NCBI GenBank assembly: GCA_021234155.1
Contig: JAJEKV010000036.1
Location: forward strand, 8,447,426-8,511,425
DNA: 64,000 bases
Reading direction: 5' to 3'
From: Isoetes taiwanensis
Lineage: Eukaryota; Streptophyta; Lycopodiopsida; Isoetales; Isoetaceae
Shown here: positions 35,849 to 48,200 of the stretch, piece after piece
Layout: the number at the start of each line of letters is the position of its first letter
Numbering within the stretch: the stretch's first letter is position 1
Program-made: the position numbers and the translations under genes
The notes under the pieces: model-generated
Database searches by the model: none
What the model saw: only the letters and a program-made list of their open reading frames with translations
What the model was told of the DNA's origin: nothing

Positions 35849-38500
35849 CAAAGTGGAGAATCACTGGTGCTTTTTCGCAAGGCACCAGCAATCTCATCGT
35901 CAGCCACAAGGGACAAGCAAACATTAAATGGTTCATGCGTTAAATTAGTGTTACAACCGAAGAAATTGACAAACCAAAATATAGAAAGGCTAACTGAAAC
36001 AACAAGAATCCAGTAAAATGAGATGGCATCAATTTTACCAGAGATCCTAGTGTGCCTGCAATCTAGAGGGCAATAGTGACCTCCAAAACATTTCTTTGGA
36101 GATGAAGCTTTTGAAGGACCTCGGATTAAACCAGACATGATGCCCTCTTGTTGAGCATGGGATGGTATGAGAAGAAATGTTGCAGACGCTATCTTATATT
36201 ATAAAATTATAGCGTGTGTCTTCAATGGAGCCCTAAATCGGACGGTCGAGGATTTGATTGACCAATGGTGGAGATGATGTGTGCGTGTCTTCAACTAAAA
36301 TTTCATCTTGACTATGGCTTCAATATGAAAGGGAAAAGGAAAAAGGAAAAGGAAAAGGAAAAACGATGAAAGGGAAAAGGGAAAAGGAAAAGGGGAAGGG
36401 AAAAGGAAAAACGATGAAAGGGAAAAGGGAAAAAGAAAAGGCAAAGGGAAAAGGAAAAACGATGAAAGGGAAAAGGGAAAATGGAAAAGGGAAAAGGAAA
36501 AGGGGAAGGGAAAAGGAAAAACGATGAAAGGGAAAAGGAAAATGGAAAAGGGAAAAGGAAAAGGGAAGGAAAAGGAAAAACGATGAAAGGAAAAAGGGAA
36601 AAGGGAAAAGGAAAAGGGGAAGGGAAAAGGAAAAACGATGAAAGGGAAAAGGGAAAAGAGAAAAGGGAAAGGGGAAGGGAAAAGGAAAAACGATGAAAGG
36701 GAAAAGGGAAAAGGGAAAAGGGAAAAGGAAAAGGGGAAGGGAAAAAGAAAAACGATGAAAGTGAAAAGGGAAAAGGGAAAAGGAAAAGGGAAGGGAAAAG
36801 GAAAAACGATGAAAGGGAAAAAGGGAAAAGGAAAAGGGGAAGGGAAAAGGAAAAACGATGAAAGGGAAAAGGGAAAGGGAAAAGGAAAAGGGGAAGGAAA
36901 AAGGAAAAACGATGAAAGGGAAAGGGAAAAGTGAAAAGGAATAAAAGAAAGGCAAGAGGAAAAAGGAAAGAGAAGGAGAAAAGGAAAAAGGGAAAGATAA
37001 AAGGAAATAGAAAAAGGAATAGAATAGGCGAGGGGAAAAGGGAAAGGAAAAAGGGCACCGCGAGAAGGGTAAGAAGTAAGGGTGAGAAAAGGAGAAAAAG
37101 GCAAGGGAAAATAAGAAAAGGTTGCAAAGTCCATGGGAAAAAGGAAAGTAAAAAGGAAAAGAGAGGGGTAAAGGGCAAAAGAGAACTTGGGAAAAGGGAA
37201 CAAGAAAAAGAGAAAAAAGGAAAGGGCGTGAAAAAAAGGGAAGAGAGAAAGGGTGAAGAAAGAGAAAAAGGGAAGCAAAAAGAGCATCGAGAAAAAGGAA
37301 GAGGGAAAGGATGGAAAAAGGAGGAAAAGGGTGAGGGGAAAGTAGAATAGACAAAGGGTAGGGAGCAAGGAATAGGAAAAGAGGAAGGAGAAAAGGGCAC
37401 GAGAAAAAAGGGAAGAGGGAAAGGGTGAGGAAATAGAAAAAAGAAAGGGAAAAAAGTATGGGAAAGGGAAAAAAAAAAAAGGAAACAAGAAAGGAGAAAG
37501 TGGAAAGGGGAAAAGGGATGGGTAAAGAAGGAAAAAAGGTACATAAAAAAGGTTGATAAAAGGGAATGGAAAGAGGCATATGAAAAGGGAAAGGGAACGG
37601 GAAAGAGAAAATGTAAAGGAAGGGGAAAGAGAAAGGAAAGGGAAAAAAGGAACAGCGCAAAGGGAAAGTTGAAAGGAAAAGGGAAGCGGAAAAAGGAGAA
37701 GGGAAAGCAAAAAGAGCATGAGGAAAAGGGGAGAGAGAAATAGGAAAAAATAGATGGGGAAAAGGGCGCGTGATCAAGAGGAAGAGGGTGGGGAAAGGAA
37801 GAAAAGGGCACATGAAAAGGTAAGCAAAAGAGAACGAAAAAAATGCATGAGAAACGGGAAAGAGAAAAGGAAAAGGAAGAGGAAGGGGAAAAGGAAAGGG
37901 AAAAAGAGTAGTGGAAAAATGGGAAGAGCGGGGAAAGATAAAAAGAAAGGGAAAAAGATGATAAGAAAAAGAGAAAGAAAAAAGGGGAAGGGGAAAGGGA
38001 AGGCAAAGGGAGGGAGAAGGGGGTTAGAAAAAAAAAAAAGGGGGAGAATAAAAAAAGAAAGAAATTGAAGGTTCCTAATTTATGCCTAGCAAGGCTGGGT
38101 ACCATTAATAGTAAACTAAAATAAAATTTTGTAATCAAATGCCAAGCACAAATACTTACATCGAATAGCAGCCAACATGGTTCTCGTTGAGCCAAGATCT
38201 GGATGCACGCTCTGGAATATCTGATGCATTAAGTAGCTCAAAGGTGATGACATTCTCTCGAGTTATACAGAACTCACTAACGTCAGCTGATCCTTGCCTC
38301 CAATAGGCACTGCTAATGTACAAAGGCCACCTGCAATTGTCCCTCTTCTTCGGAATCCTCACTCTATACCATTGAAGAAGAAGGTCTAGAAAGCCTTTTC
38401 AAGGGAAAACTTGGGTTTTAAGGGGTTGTGCACAAGGGTCATGCTGGGGGGCTCATCACCAAGAAAAATCATTGATTCTTCATCAATTGTTGCTGCAACA
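35849..38500 (-). pseudogene. unrecognised spliced gene, copy A
   Basis: On the minus strand, the first readable block (about 38,500-38,400) contains ESMIFLGDEPPSMTLVHN. It is followed by exon 38,330-38,160 (after ATTGCAG) reading WPLYISSAYWRQGSADV, then FCITRENVITFELLNASDIP, then SWLNENHVGCYS, to a /GTAAGT donor. Exon 36,138-36,036 reads SGLIRGPSKASSPKKC, then CPLDCRHTRISG, to /GTAAAATT. A last block (about 35,940-35,849) reads NLTHEPFNVCLSLVADDEIA and ends in a stop at 35,849. The intron between the second and third blocks holds a huge GA-rich array. Copy A has lost about 20 bases (the EEEANAC stretch) still present in copy B. No family is recognised. Function is unknown and the gene is probably a decayed, duplicated one. 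Confidence 0.4.
36310..38065. repeat. 1.75-kb purine-only (GGGAAAAGG)n array with AACGATGAAA spacers
   Basis: From 36,326 to about 36,925, units of about 47-60 bases repeat, each with the only pyrimidine-containing word AACGATGAAAGGG. From about 36,930 to 38,065 the repeat is degenerate but remains almost pure A/G on the plus strand. Minus-strand frames of up to 627 codons rich in Phe, Pro, Ser and Leu are simply translations of this repeat. The array fills an intron of copy A and is absent from copy B. Confidence 0.9.
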
Positions 38501-38989
38501 GGTCTTCTCTCTCTAAAAGCTAAGCTAGAGAGAGAAAGTGCACATTTTCTTCAAACAAGTATGGAAGAGTAAATTATCCAAACCATTGCATAAAAGATCT
38601 ATTGGTATATGCAGTAGTGCCCAATTGGTTGCCAAATTGTCCACATCATCCTCAAGATGCCAAATACCATCCACATCACCACCTAAGCACATCCATGTCA
38701 TCATACACGTGTCACCTACCACAAAACTTATTTTTTCAAACTTTTGACCTAAGTAATGTCATTTTTATACCTTAGATGACACGTCATCATCCCATGGTGC
38801 CACATCATCCCAAGTGCTTCCACATCATCACCACATCTCCACTTCATTACAAGTTTTGACTAGAAAAAATTCATTTTGCCACCTTACATGATACTTCATC
38901 ACTTCATAATGCCATGTCACCACCCATTTGCCATGTTTCATCAAATTTCACTCTCCTTTTTAGTAAAAATAGTCAAGTGCTCTTTTTTT

Positions 38990-39135
38990 GCAAAAAGATT
39001 CTCCCATCTTGTAGAGAATAAAAAAAGATTCCTTTGGAAAAAAGAATTTTTGAAAAAGAACCATATTGACCTTCATTTCTTGGGAATCATGCCAGATTTG
39101 AAAGAAAAAAAAATCCTATCTAATCCAAAAGAATG
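38990..39135. repeat. dispersed module (AAAAGATTCT...CATCTTGTAGAG), copy in A
   Basis: TTTTTTGCAAAAAGATTCTC followed by CATCTTGTAGAG, AAAAAAGATTCCTTTGG and TTGGGAATCATGCC forms a module. It is shared with 50,405-50,540, 54,895-55,030, 63,190-63,330 and 63,845-64,000. All copies lie in the same orientation. The similarity decays at both sides. Confidence 0.65.
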
Positions 39136-39249
39136 TTTGAAAAAAAACCATATTATTGACCTTCATTGTTTGGGAATCGTACCAAATTTGAAAAAGAAAA
39201 ACTCCTATCTAATCCCCTCAAGCCTAGTATTTAACCAATCCAATCTCCC

Positions 39250-39365
39250 CGCGCCACGTGGTACCTCTCTCGGGCATGTGGGGGGCAGCAACATCGAATC
39301 CCACGTGAAGGTAGCACGTAATTTTAATAGTGATCTGAAAGCAATCTATATATACCCTGGCTTCT
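39250..39365 (+). promoter_or_regulatory. G-box and TATA-box promoter-like region, copy A
   Basis: Two perfect CACGTG G-boxes lie at 39,255-39,260 and 39,302-39,307. A TATATATA box lies at 39,347-39,354 in CTATATATACCCTGG. In copy B the second G-box (55,138-55,143) and the TATA box (55,183-55,190) are preserved with the same spacing of about 40 bases. Transcription would run to the right into a conserved leader (39,370-39,690). This leader has no long reading frame, and its product was not found. Confidence 0.5.
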
Positions 39366-39695
39366 TTTTTGTCTTCAACCTATGGGATATTGTTCCAGCA
39401 AAAATCTAGGAACCCTAAAAAGGGCAGGCCACGTTCCGGCCTCTTTTGGCGGATTGGGCGTGTTAATCATCACCCAGAGCTCCCGATTTAAGCTCTGTAA
39501 TGCCAAGAAACCCAAACCTTTCAGAAAAGATAGAGATTAGATCTGAATTTGCCAAAAAAAGGGGATTTCGTCTCAGAACTTTTGGAAGGCCTTTGGCGAG
39601 ATTATCGACTTGTTGAGCATTAGTGTATGCCGGATTGATGTCCTGTATCTGAGAACGTCTGCCGGATTGGCCTTTTTGGCAGTTAATGCAGGCTA

Positions 39696-42430
39696 ATCAT
39701 AGCCTATACCTGTTTATCTGTTTTGCATGATCCGTGGATTTTGGTTTGGATTTTAATGTGTAAGTAGATATCTTGGCATAGATAGGATCATCCCGGGAGC
39801 TTTTGGTCCGCCATAACCGCCCAAAAGGCCGATTCTTGGCCGGACCTAAGTTTAGGGTTCTTCTGAATCTTTCGAGACAGCCAGACATAAAAAGAAAAAG
39901 AAAAAAAGAATTGTTTGCATTTTCTGGCTCACAAAGATTTAGCGCTCATTAATTTTAACCCAATTGTGAATGTTGTGAAGTTGTGCAAGTTTTACAACAC
40001 ATCTTCTTGGAATGCATTTCCTTCAAATTGTGAAACAAGTTCTACAACACATCTTTAAAAGGAAACTTTAGAATTAAGTAGGAAAGTTTTGAAGGGTTTG
40101 AAACAAGTTTTGCAACACATCTTTACAAGAAAACTTTAGAATTAAATAGGAAAGTTACTTGGGTTTATGTGACAAAGTCCATTACCTTAAGAAAAGGACA
40201 AAGTAGTGTGGAAATCTTGCATGTTGCATCCGATCTTTGCATGACATTCAACCAACCTTTTGTACCTCGAGTAAAATGGTTGGAAACCAAATCCTCCTTA
40301 TGGTTGTAAAATGGTGTGGAATCTAAGATTAGTCTTCCTTATTCAACCCCCCATTCTCATGGCATCGTATCCAACCGTTGAATGCTTAAATTGGAGGCCA
40401 GATTTGATGCCACGTCAGAAGGGGGCCTAAATAAGAAAGATGTCCCAAATCTATTTCTGCTGAGATAATTCCTTATAGATAATATAATAAAAAGGAAATT
40501 TTGACTAGGAGCTTCAAAGTTGCGGGCAACGTTGAGTCTTGCAACTTGTACTGAGCAGGCTTGAGGAGAAGATACTAGACTCCTAGAACAGTCTAGAGCA
40601 CAAATGAGACAAAATACTAGGCTCAATATGCTACTATACAATTTTATTCAAGCGGTTGCTTGTCCACAATATAAGATCAATCCTCTAGGAGGTGGGAAAT
40701 ATTCAAGTTTGTGGTTCACATCCCAAATTACTAGAGGTGCAAAGAAATCATGAATTGCGCTTACTAGCATTGCACACACTAAGATTATAAGAGCCTTAAA
40801 TTCTAAAACTCTTAAGCAATTTAGTTCCAGCATTCCTTAAAGGAGAGGCAAATACCAAATTAAAAACATCCAATTCAAAATCAGCAAATGCTTCTCCACA
40901 CATTGAGGCCATCTATACTTGCATGCAAGCATCAAAGTATCTGTAATATAAAAAAGAAACTAGTAACGATATAGTACTGGATGTGAATATATTACCTCCA
41001 AAATATTAGGAACTGGTATTCAGGTGCATTCTTGCACTAATTGAGGCTTGCACTTTCCATTAGAGGCTGCCTGTACATGTGCCTACCTCTAAGCCTTGAT
41101 AGCATGCACTTCTTAAAAGAGGGGAATGAGGCAGAAAATGGGCAAGTGTGCAGCTTGCCTTTGTGCTATACCGGGAAGGCTTATTTTTATTATGAGATCG
41201 TCTATTGGATTGCATAAACAAGACCTTAGATATATTGAAATGCATAAGCAAGATTATAAATTGATGTGTTAAATCGAGAAGTTTTTCATTTATAAGTCCA
41301 TGAATTTCAAGGCATCCGTCTAACATCTACAAATTTTCTAGTGCTCAAGACTTATAATAGCATCATAACCGATACCTCTAGCGAAATTGCAATATTACAG
41401 AATCCTCTCCATATCCTATTCCAATGCTGTTCAAACTCGAATATGACCTGCAAAGGCAATTTTTACATCCAAAGCTAAAGTACAAGAAAAAATGGTGAAA
41501 GGATCCATTTAATACTAGAGTTGTTACTGGAACTATTCTGGGTTCATCAACCAGAATTGGTCCAGCATACCCTCTGCCACTTAAACCCAGGTATCTAACA
41601 AGAGAAATTTCCATTTCACAAGATACCACCACTTTTGGAATCTTCACTCGATTCTTTATGGCCATGGAGAATTTCATGACCAATAGATTTACTGATATGT
41701 TGTGGTGATTGCCCAAACCTCATTGAATTCAGCAGTTTTTACGCCAGGCCAGAACTGCATTCTTCAAACTTTCTAGCATAAAGGGGTCCAAACGTTTCTA
41801 AAATTGAAAGTAATTGACGTTTTATGATAAAACATGTTGATTTGCATGTTTTCATGTTTCGTTGCTATTAGATGGCTTTATATGAAGTCGTCAAACCATT
41901 TTTAGCTTTAAAAAGCTGTTTGAGGTTATGAATTGTTTCTCCTTTACTATAACAAATTTTGACGTAAGACTTGCGGCCATAAGTTGTCAACTCTAAGAGC
42001 TATAGTCCAATAATTTTTTGAAATGTTTATAAGTCATGTTGATCTCAATTTTCACTAAAGAAGATTCGATACAGAATCCAGGACAAAAATAGAACTAATG
42101 TGGTTTAACTAAACTCATATATAAGCTTTCTAAGGGCAATAAATGATGCACTCCATTCATTCCACTTATACATTCATAATAAAGAATTTTATGAACTTAA
42201 ATATGCATTATAACAGGGGGTTTTGTTTATGTTTTTGTACTGTTTTCTCTAAGGTTTTCATATGATTTGGTGGCCGTATTCATCCAGGTGTACTAAAGAG
42301 TATTTCTAGAGTGCAACCTTTTGTTAGACATTGATTTTAGAAAAGGGGGCAAATCTTGGGGTGGGGGCTTTTTGTGCTGGTTGTGAATATCCTCCCATTA
42401 TTTTATTTTTAGGGTTCTTTTTAGGGTTTA
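39696..42430. other. largely non-coding stretch
   Basis: A direct repeat of about 70 bases lies at 40,030-40,160 (ACACATCTTTAAAAGGAAAC, then ACACATCTTTACAAGAAAAC). A minus-strand frame at 41,378-41,716 (contains VSCEMEISLVRYLGLSGRG) is protein-like in composition but unrecognised. The frame at 40,357-40,641 is not convincing. Nothing else is supported. Confidence 0.35.
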
Positions 42431-43480
42431 ATATCGAGGGCTAGCATGCATGAGCTTATTGTTGCAGGGAATGCCTTGGTGATTTTCAAAGGAATCCGAA
42501 GGGAACTGCCGGAATGCATCAGCTCAGATACGAAGCACAGCTGCGGGATGCATCAGCTCAGATTCACTCATTGCGGGATGATTCAGCTCAGATTTTGGTG
42601 GCTTTCTAACTCATTGCGTATCTCAAAGTGAAGCATTACAAGCACATAGACCATAAGAGCCTTTATTTGAGCCCTTATTTGATTATAGAATTGAAGGTTT
42701 AATGTAGGGAAATGGTATCGGGGCCTCAGGAAATTGGAGCTGAAAGAAAGAGAGTTGTGAAGAAATGCCCAAGGCAAGGAGCGTTGATTAAAATTGTGCA
42801 CAAGGTACTCTCAGGGGATACAGGCGTTAGGAAGGAGTTGATTTGTGAGAGCACAGCATATGCTGGAGTGCGTTCAAACTCTGCTCTAGTTCTCTATCTT
42901 ATTTACAAGCTGGCTGTAGCTGTAGTGCAGAACAGTCTGATAGTCAGAATATGTAGTAGCAGACTTCTTTATGGCTTGTAAGAAGCATCTGGCAGGGGTT
43001 TCGCAGGAGTTTCTTTGCCTTTATGGCCGCAAACAGATCTCAGGAACAAATGCCAATGATCTTCAGAAACAAATGCCGAGATCCTCAAAAATGCATCTGC
43101 ATGCGGCTCCCTGTTCTGCATTTTCCTTTTTGGTTGCCCTAGAATCAACCTAAAATGGCAAGCATCGAGATAGTGTGAGAATTTCTTAATTTGTTATAGA
43201 AACCTTTGTGGATGAAAACGGGCTGTTTGTTAGCAGAGTCTAGGAAGAGCATGTCACAGCGATTCGGTTCTTCAAAACGCAAGCTTTTTCAGATTGTGCA
43301 AACATTTTGGTCATATGCAAATGCAATAAGCAGAGCAGAGAATTTTGGGGATGCTCCGAAATATGTCTTATTTAATACGACCATCTTCTCAGTTCAACAA
43401 AGAGATTCTCCGCCTTATACGATTGTTGCATTGCCAGATTTTGAGAAGACCCTCTGCATAGATATTGTTTCCTAGATCGC
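42431..43480 (+). other. unrecognised, possibly exonic plus-strand frames
   Basis: Frames at 42,712-42,981 (contains ERKRVVKKCPRQGALIKIVH) and 43,206-43,475 (contains FGSSKRKLFQIVQTFWSYAN, then PPYTIVALPDFEKTLCIDIV) are longer than chance in this AT-rich setting and have mixed composition. An intron-acceptor-like TTGTTGCAG lies at about 42,468. Near 42,510-42,595 a GATGCATCAGCTCAGATTC motif repeats three times. No family is recognised. Confidence 0.25.
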
Positions 43481-44780
43481 CCAACAGAGCAGGTCTTTTT
43501 TTAGATTCCTTGGCCCCTGTAAAAGCAGCAGAGTTACCTGTGGCTCAACTTTAGCAGCAGCATAATTACCATGCTCTGCATTCCTTATGGCAATGGATCT
43601 AACCAGCCATCATCTTGTAGGTTTGATCTCTAGCTTTGGTGCCATATTTATAACATGTCAACACCTATCAAAAACATTTGTTCCTTGCCCTATTTCCGGC
43701 CCTCCTTATCTGCTTTTGGAACAGATGTATTTCAAAATGATTCGCTGCCTCAACCAGACTCTGGAGCTCTGTTTACAAACTGTAAGTCATTTTTTTTGCT
43801 TTATTTCAGATTTGCAATGCTCTGCAATAGATTGAGAAGATCTTCTTTGCTTGTTCTAGTCCATTTACAGGCCTGAATTCGTATCTTCCATACACTAGAG
43901 GCCGCTGATTCCAAATTGTAAGTGATTGGAACTTCATTTATTTCCTGCAAAAATTGGGTGTGAAGCTGATTAATTGTTATGATTATCCATATTATGTTGT
44001 ATCTTGGGTCTTCTGGGCATGGCCCAAATCTGTAACTGTTCATACCATCTGAGGCATTAGGGAATCAAAGGCTCTATTTTCTCCATTAGACAGAATCAAA
44101 GGCTCATAGGACCTATGGCGAGTAAGGCTCATCCTGGTAACTACGACTAAACAGGTAAGAAAGAAATTGTTAGAATACCTTATACTTCAATCCATTTGCA
44201 GGTTCATTGGGATGAAGTTATTGCTGCACAAAGGCAAATATGGGCATCTATTTCTGGCGCGCATGCAAATAAGCAACACATCAAAAAAGCATCATTTTTA
44301 CTCTTCTATTACTCTTAGAAGAAGACATGACGCTTATGTTCACATTTGACATTAGTTCTTTTTTCTTGTTGGTATTTAAATTAGTTTAACGTTGTTGTTT
44401 ATTGCTACTTAAATTAATGTAATAAATTAACATTGTTGTTTATTGCTACTGTATCAAACAAGCTACTTGTTCAATATGACTTAAACTCCGTTCTTATATG
44501 TTTCTTATGTTTAGAAATATGCTTGTCCTTGCATTAGGGTTATTTGGCTGGCACTGATAGTAGCACATGTTATCATATGCACTAGCATATGCATGACAAT
44601 GTGCAGTTTACAATAGTTTACATGATTCTTGTATTGCAATATTCAAATTACAGATAATGAATACAATGATTACACAAAATGTACTCATAGTTGTTTGCAA
44701 TGGAAATAATTTGTCTGTCTTGATGTTATTATGCTTTTTAATAATTAATATTTAGGTCAATAAAGTTTACCTATATTTGC
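43481..44780. other. non-coding stretch, no gene recognised
   Basis: Short frames only. From 44,350 the sequence is AT-rich with a small duplication of TTAACGTTGTTGTTTATTGC near 44,390 and 44,430. Confidence 0.4.
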
Positions 44781-44788
44781 TTTAGTTA

Positions 44789-45238
44789 GGGCCCGAAGGG
44801 CCCAAAAATTTTTTTAATATAACAATCAACACACAACTACCATTAACATTATTAATACAAACCATTGCATTTAACACATTTAAATTAAAATCCCCCTTAA
44901 ACCCCCTTTGGTTTGGGTGCATATTCACATGGGGGGTTACTCCGGGCAACGAGAGCTGTTGGATTGGCATATTTGCCCTTTATTCCAAGATCTGGACCGT
45001 ACATAGCGATCCTCGTTTGTGGGGTATGCATGTACAAGTTTTTGTATCCTGTATATTAAGGTTTGCAAAATACTATAAGATTTGAGAGAATGTACTTAAT
45101 GGTGTTAATGTTGTACATGTATTATATAAATATATTTTTGGGGCTCTCGCTGCCCTACGTAACCCCCCATGTGAATATGCACCCAAACCAAAGGGGGTTT
45201 AAGGGGGATTTTAATTTAAACGTGTTAAATGCAATGGT
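44789..45238. mobile_element. inverted-repeat element with 95-bp arms and GC hairpin
   Basis: The left arm 44,861-44,956 and right arm 45,143-45,238 are near-perfect reverse complements (CACATGGGGGGTTAC against GTAACCCCCCATGTG; AAACCCCCTTTGG against CCAAAGGGGGTTT). The spacer is about 186 bases. Just left, GGGCCCGAAGGGCCC (44,789-44,803) is a perfect 6-bp-stem hairpin. Read on the minus strand, it is followed by CTAA, as at Helitron 3' ends, but the next host base is A rather than the expected T. A foldback MITE is the simpler reading. Confidence 0.6.
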
Positions 45239-48200
45239 GAATAACCATGTATTCTTTACATTTAGAAGTGGTTGCCACTACACAAAATTAGAGTTTAGCT
45301 AAGGTAATAATACAAAAAACTCATCTTTTATGGTAGGCAATATTTTTTATGAATGTCACCCTTCCTTGGCAACATAGATCTTGAATTTCATGTTAAAGTA
45401 ACATATTATGTACAAGATTTGATTTAAAATAGACATGGACCATTTCTGGTTTGTACTTAGCCTTGCCATATTTTAAAGCAAGATAGCATTCTTTTTCAAC
45501 TCATGATTGACAAAACATGTGATAGAAGTTTAAAATATAGTTTGTATCGTCTTAGTGCAAAACAGACGATGAAATCTTCTTATTTTTTACTATCATAAAC
45601 TTAGTACACGTGTTTGCTGCTTAAGAGTTCCTACTTTAGGTACAATAATAGTAACTTTAGCTTGTCTTTCATGATAGACTATAATTTTTATGGGTTCAAG
45701 CTTCATTGGCAACATAGATCTCCAATTTGATGTTAAAAATAACATACTACTATATGTAAACAATTAACGAATTGGGTATAGAATTAAATCTCTCTAATTA
45801 TGATTACCAATTTTATTTATTGTTCATTTGTCATTTATACAATGATATGGCGATTTTCTACCTTCTCTAACATAATTTTTGGAAGGGTGAGTGGAGATTC
45901 ATATAGGTTCAGTTTGCTTGTGCTTCAACTTTACCATTAAATAATGCAATTCTAGCAACCAACTAATTAAGATGAGGATGTTTTGGCTTCTTGAATGATC
46001 ATAAGCCATGTGGACCAGCAATGGAAGAAAGGAAGGAAGGAAGGAAGGAAGGAAGGAAGAAAATTTTAATGTCCACGGAACCCAATCGGGTTATGGGAAA
46101 CAGACATAGCAGTCTATCTTTATTTTTCATAGTTCTAGCTTTTTATATTTGTTTTTCATTCTTTTGCATTGCTTCCACAACTTGAGAAGATAAAAAATAC
46201 AAGTTTTGAGTTCACCATTCAATACATAGGTTTATGAAATCCATGAAACGCGTACTCTAACAGATAACTTGGAATGAACACTAGAAAGTTTATCCTAAAC
46301 CTCAAGATCAGGAGCATTGATTATTTTCAATGAATAGAGTAGCTCATGAGGTGCTTATATCCCGCAATTGAAACTGAAATTGATTAACATGAGGGAGTTC
46401 TTAATTTTAAAAAGAAGGTGGACCGGTAATGGTCTCAGGTAATACGAACCTTTCTTGATTTCTTGAAAACAAACGCTATGCTTTTTTGACGTGTTTGTTT
46501 TTGGGGTGATTCCATATCGTGGTAACCTTTCATAATGTGATTTTTTTGCGGATGACTTTGAATCATTTTACTCCTATATAGACATAAGTTATCATTCACT
46601 TGTAATTGAAAAAATAAAAGAAAATCAAAACCTCATCATCAAGGCTAATGGACATTTTTCTTAGATAAAGCAAGTTGTCTAATACTTATATTCAAAATTT
46701 TGGGTCAAAATTCATTTTCCTACAAAAGTTAGAGATTTGATTTGGGAACAGCTTTCTGGAAACTAGTATTGGTTCACAGAAGACAAGCGGCCAGCTTTTG
46801 ACCCCATCATGTTCAAACAACCCTATCTCCCTTCTCAGACCTCGGATTGAGGTGCAGTTTTTTGTGTCTTACTCTCTAACTCGTGTAGAAAAATACAAAA
46901 ATAATGAAAAAAATCATAAAAATTGTCTTACCGAGACAGTTTTACTTTATCTAAACATGTAGCGAAACAGACTTGACCCCCTTGGGTTTACCTAAGTGTA
47001 ACTCTCATGAATGGGGACCAATAGATTTTTAGGTATTTTTCGCATGCAACATGACTGCCATATATTAACATATAAGAAGGGTTTGACTGATTATTGAACC
47101 CCTGATTTTATGTGAATTTTAATGCGAACAGTGCAAATGCACCTTTTCTGGTTCATCATGTGACGACTCTAGTATTAAAACCAATGCCAAAAGGCGCCAC
47201 TGGATCTGTAGTGCTTATTTGAAACACCCCGACTTCAAAAATCATCTTGCATTGGTGACCTTTCTTCCCTTAACATATTTTCTTCATGGATTGCTATGGA
47301 TAATGATCTACAAGTGCTATTCTTTCCCATTCTAAATCATCATATATTTGCATATTCATGAAAGACTAGCTAGATGATAGCTACAAAGTGACCATTTATA
47401 ATATGGAATAACATGATATGGCTGCATGGGGCATCACATAGTCTGCCTGCATTATTTAACTTGAGATCATATCACCGAAAGTGCTTTAGCCATTGCATTC
47501 CAACAAAGCAACGTGAAGGCATTTCGTCAAACACCAAGGCAAAGGCAGCCCCAAGTTTACGTGAGATATTGATCGATGCGGCTTTAATGGTGACAAATGA
47601 TTAGATTGAACTTCCCCAAAATAATTAATGATGATGTATTCCCATCCCTCTCTCGGCTTGCTCCCTTTCTCCTCTTCAGGTTTCCCTTGCAACTCCCTTG
47701 CTTGTTATCATGAAGATCATGGGCTTGGTTAGGACAAGCTTTTGCGGCAGACTAAAATGTTACATTCCTGGATTTTGATCTGGCATAACATCCTTCATCA
47801 ACAGATTTCCAATATCGATCAAAAGTGTGAAGCATAATAATGAAAGAAAAGGAGATGCCATGTAGTGTCTTTGTTGATCTCTTTGACAATGTTCTGCAAA
47901 CAGGTAAACCTGTATATAGTCTGGTATATACCAAGACAAATTTTGAAGGTCGCCTGATCACATCAGACTATGTTTCACTTCTCCTGCTTTATATGCCCCA
48001 AATGCTGGACTGGAGTTACAAATACTAGCAGTTAACAATCACTATAATTCATGCAGTAAGCACTTAAAAGATTCCATATAGCAGATTATAATTTCTTTGT
48101 ATTTTCTTCACTCTTGGTGCTTCTTGTACCTGGCACGTAGTGTGAGTGCAATACTTTTGACAAGTTTGATATGCCATGTATCAGTAAATTGCAGCTATCA

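Larger units (their letters stand above)
35849..39695. repeat. segmental duplication, copy A
   Basis: The same succession of blocks occurs in copy B at 52,960-55,535: the exon with SGLIRGPSKASSPKK, the exon with WPLYISSAYWRQGSADV, the GCACATTTTCTTCAAACAAG block, the TTGCAAAAAGATTCTC block, the G-box/TATA region and the downstream leader. Copy A differs by a 1.7-kb purine array inside an intron and lacks the MITE and LINE piece of copy B. Both copies lie in the same orientation about 16-17 kb apart. Confidence 0.85.

Noticed and set aside
36295-38195. Minus-strand reading frames of 474-627 codons rich in Phe, Pro, Ser and Leu
   Set aside because: They are translations in all three frames of the A/G-only repeat array; no start context, domain or codon bias supports a gene.
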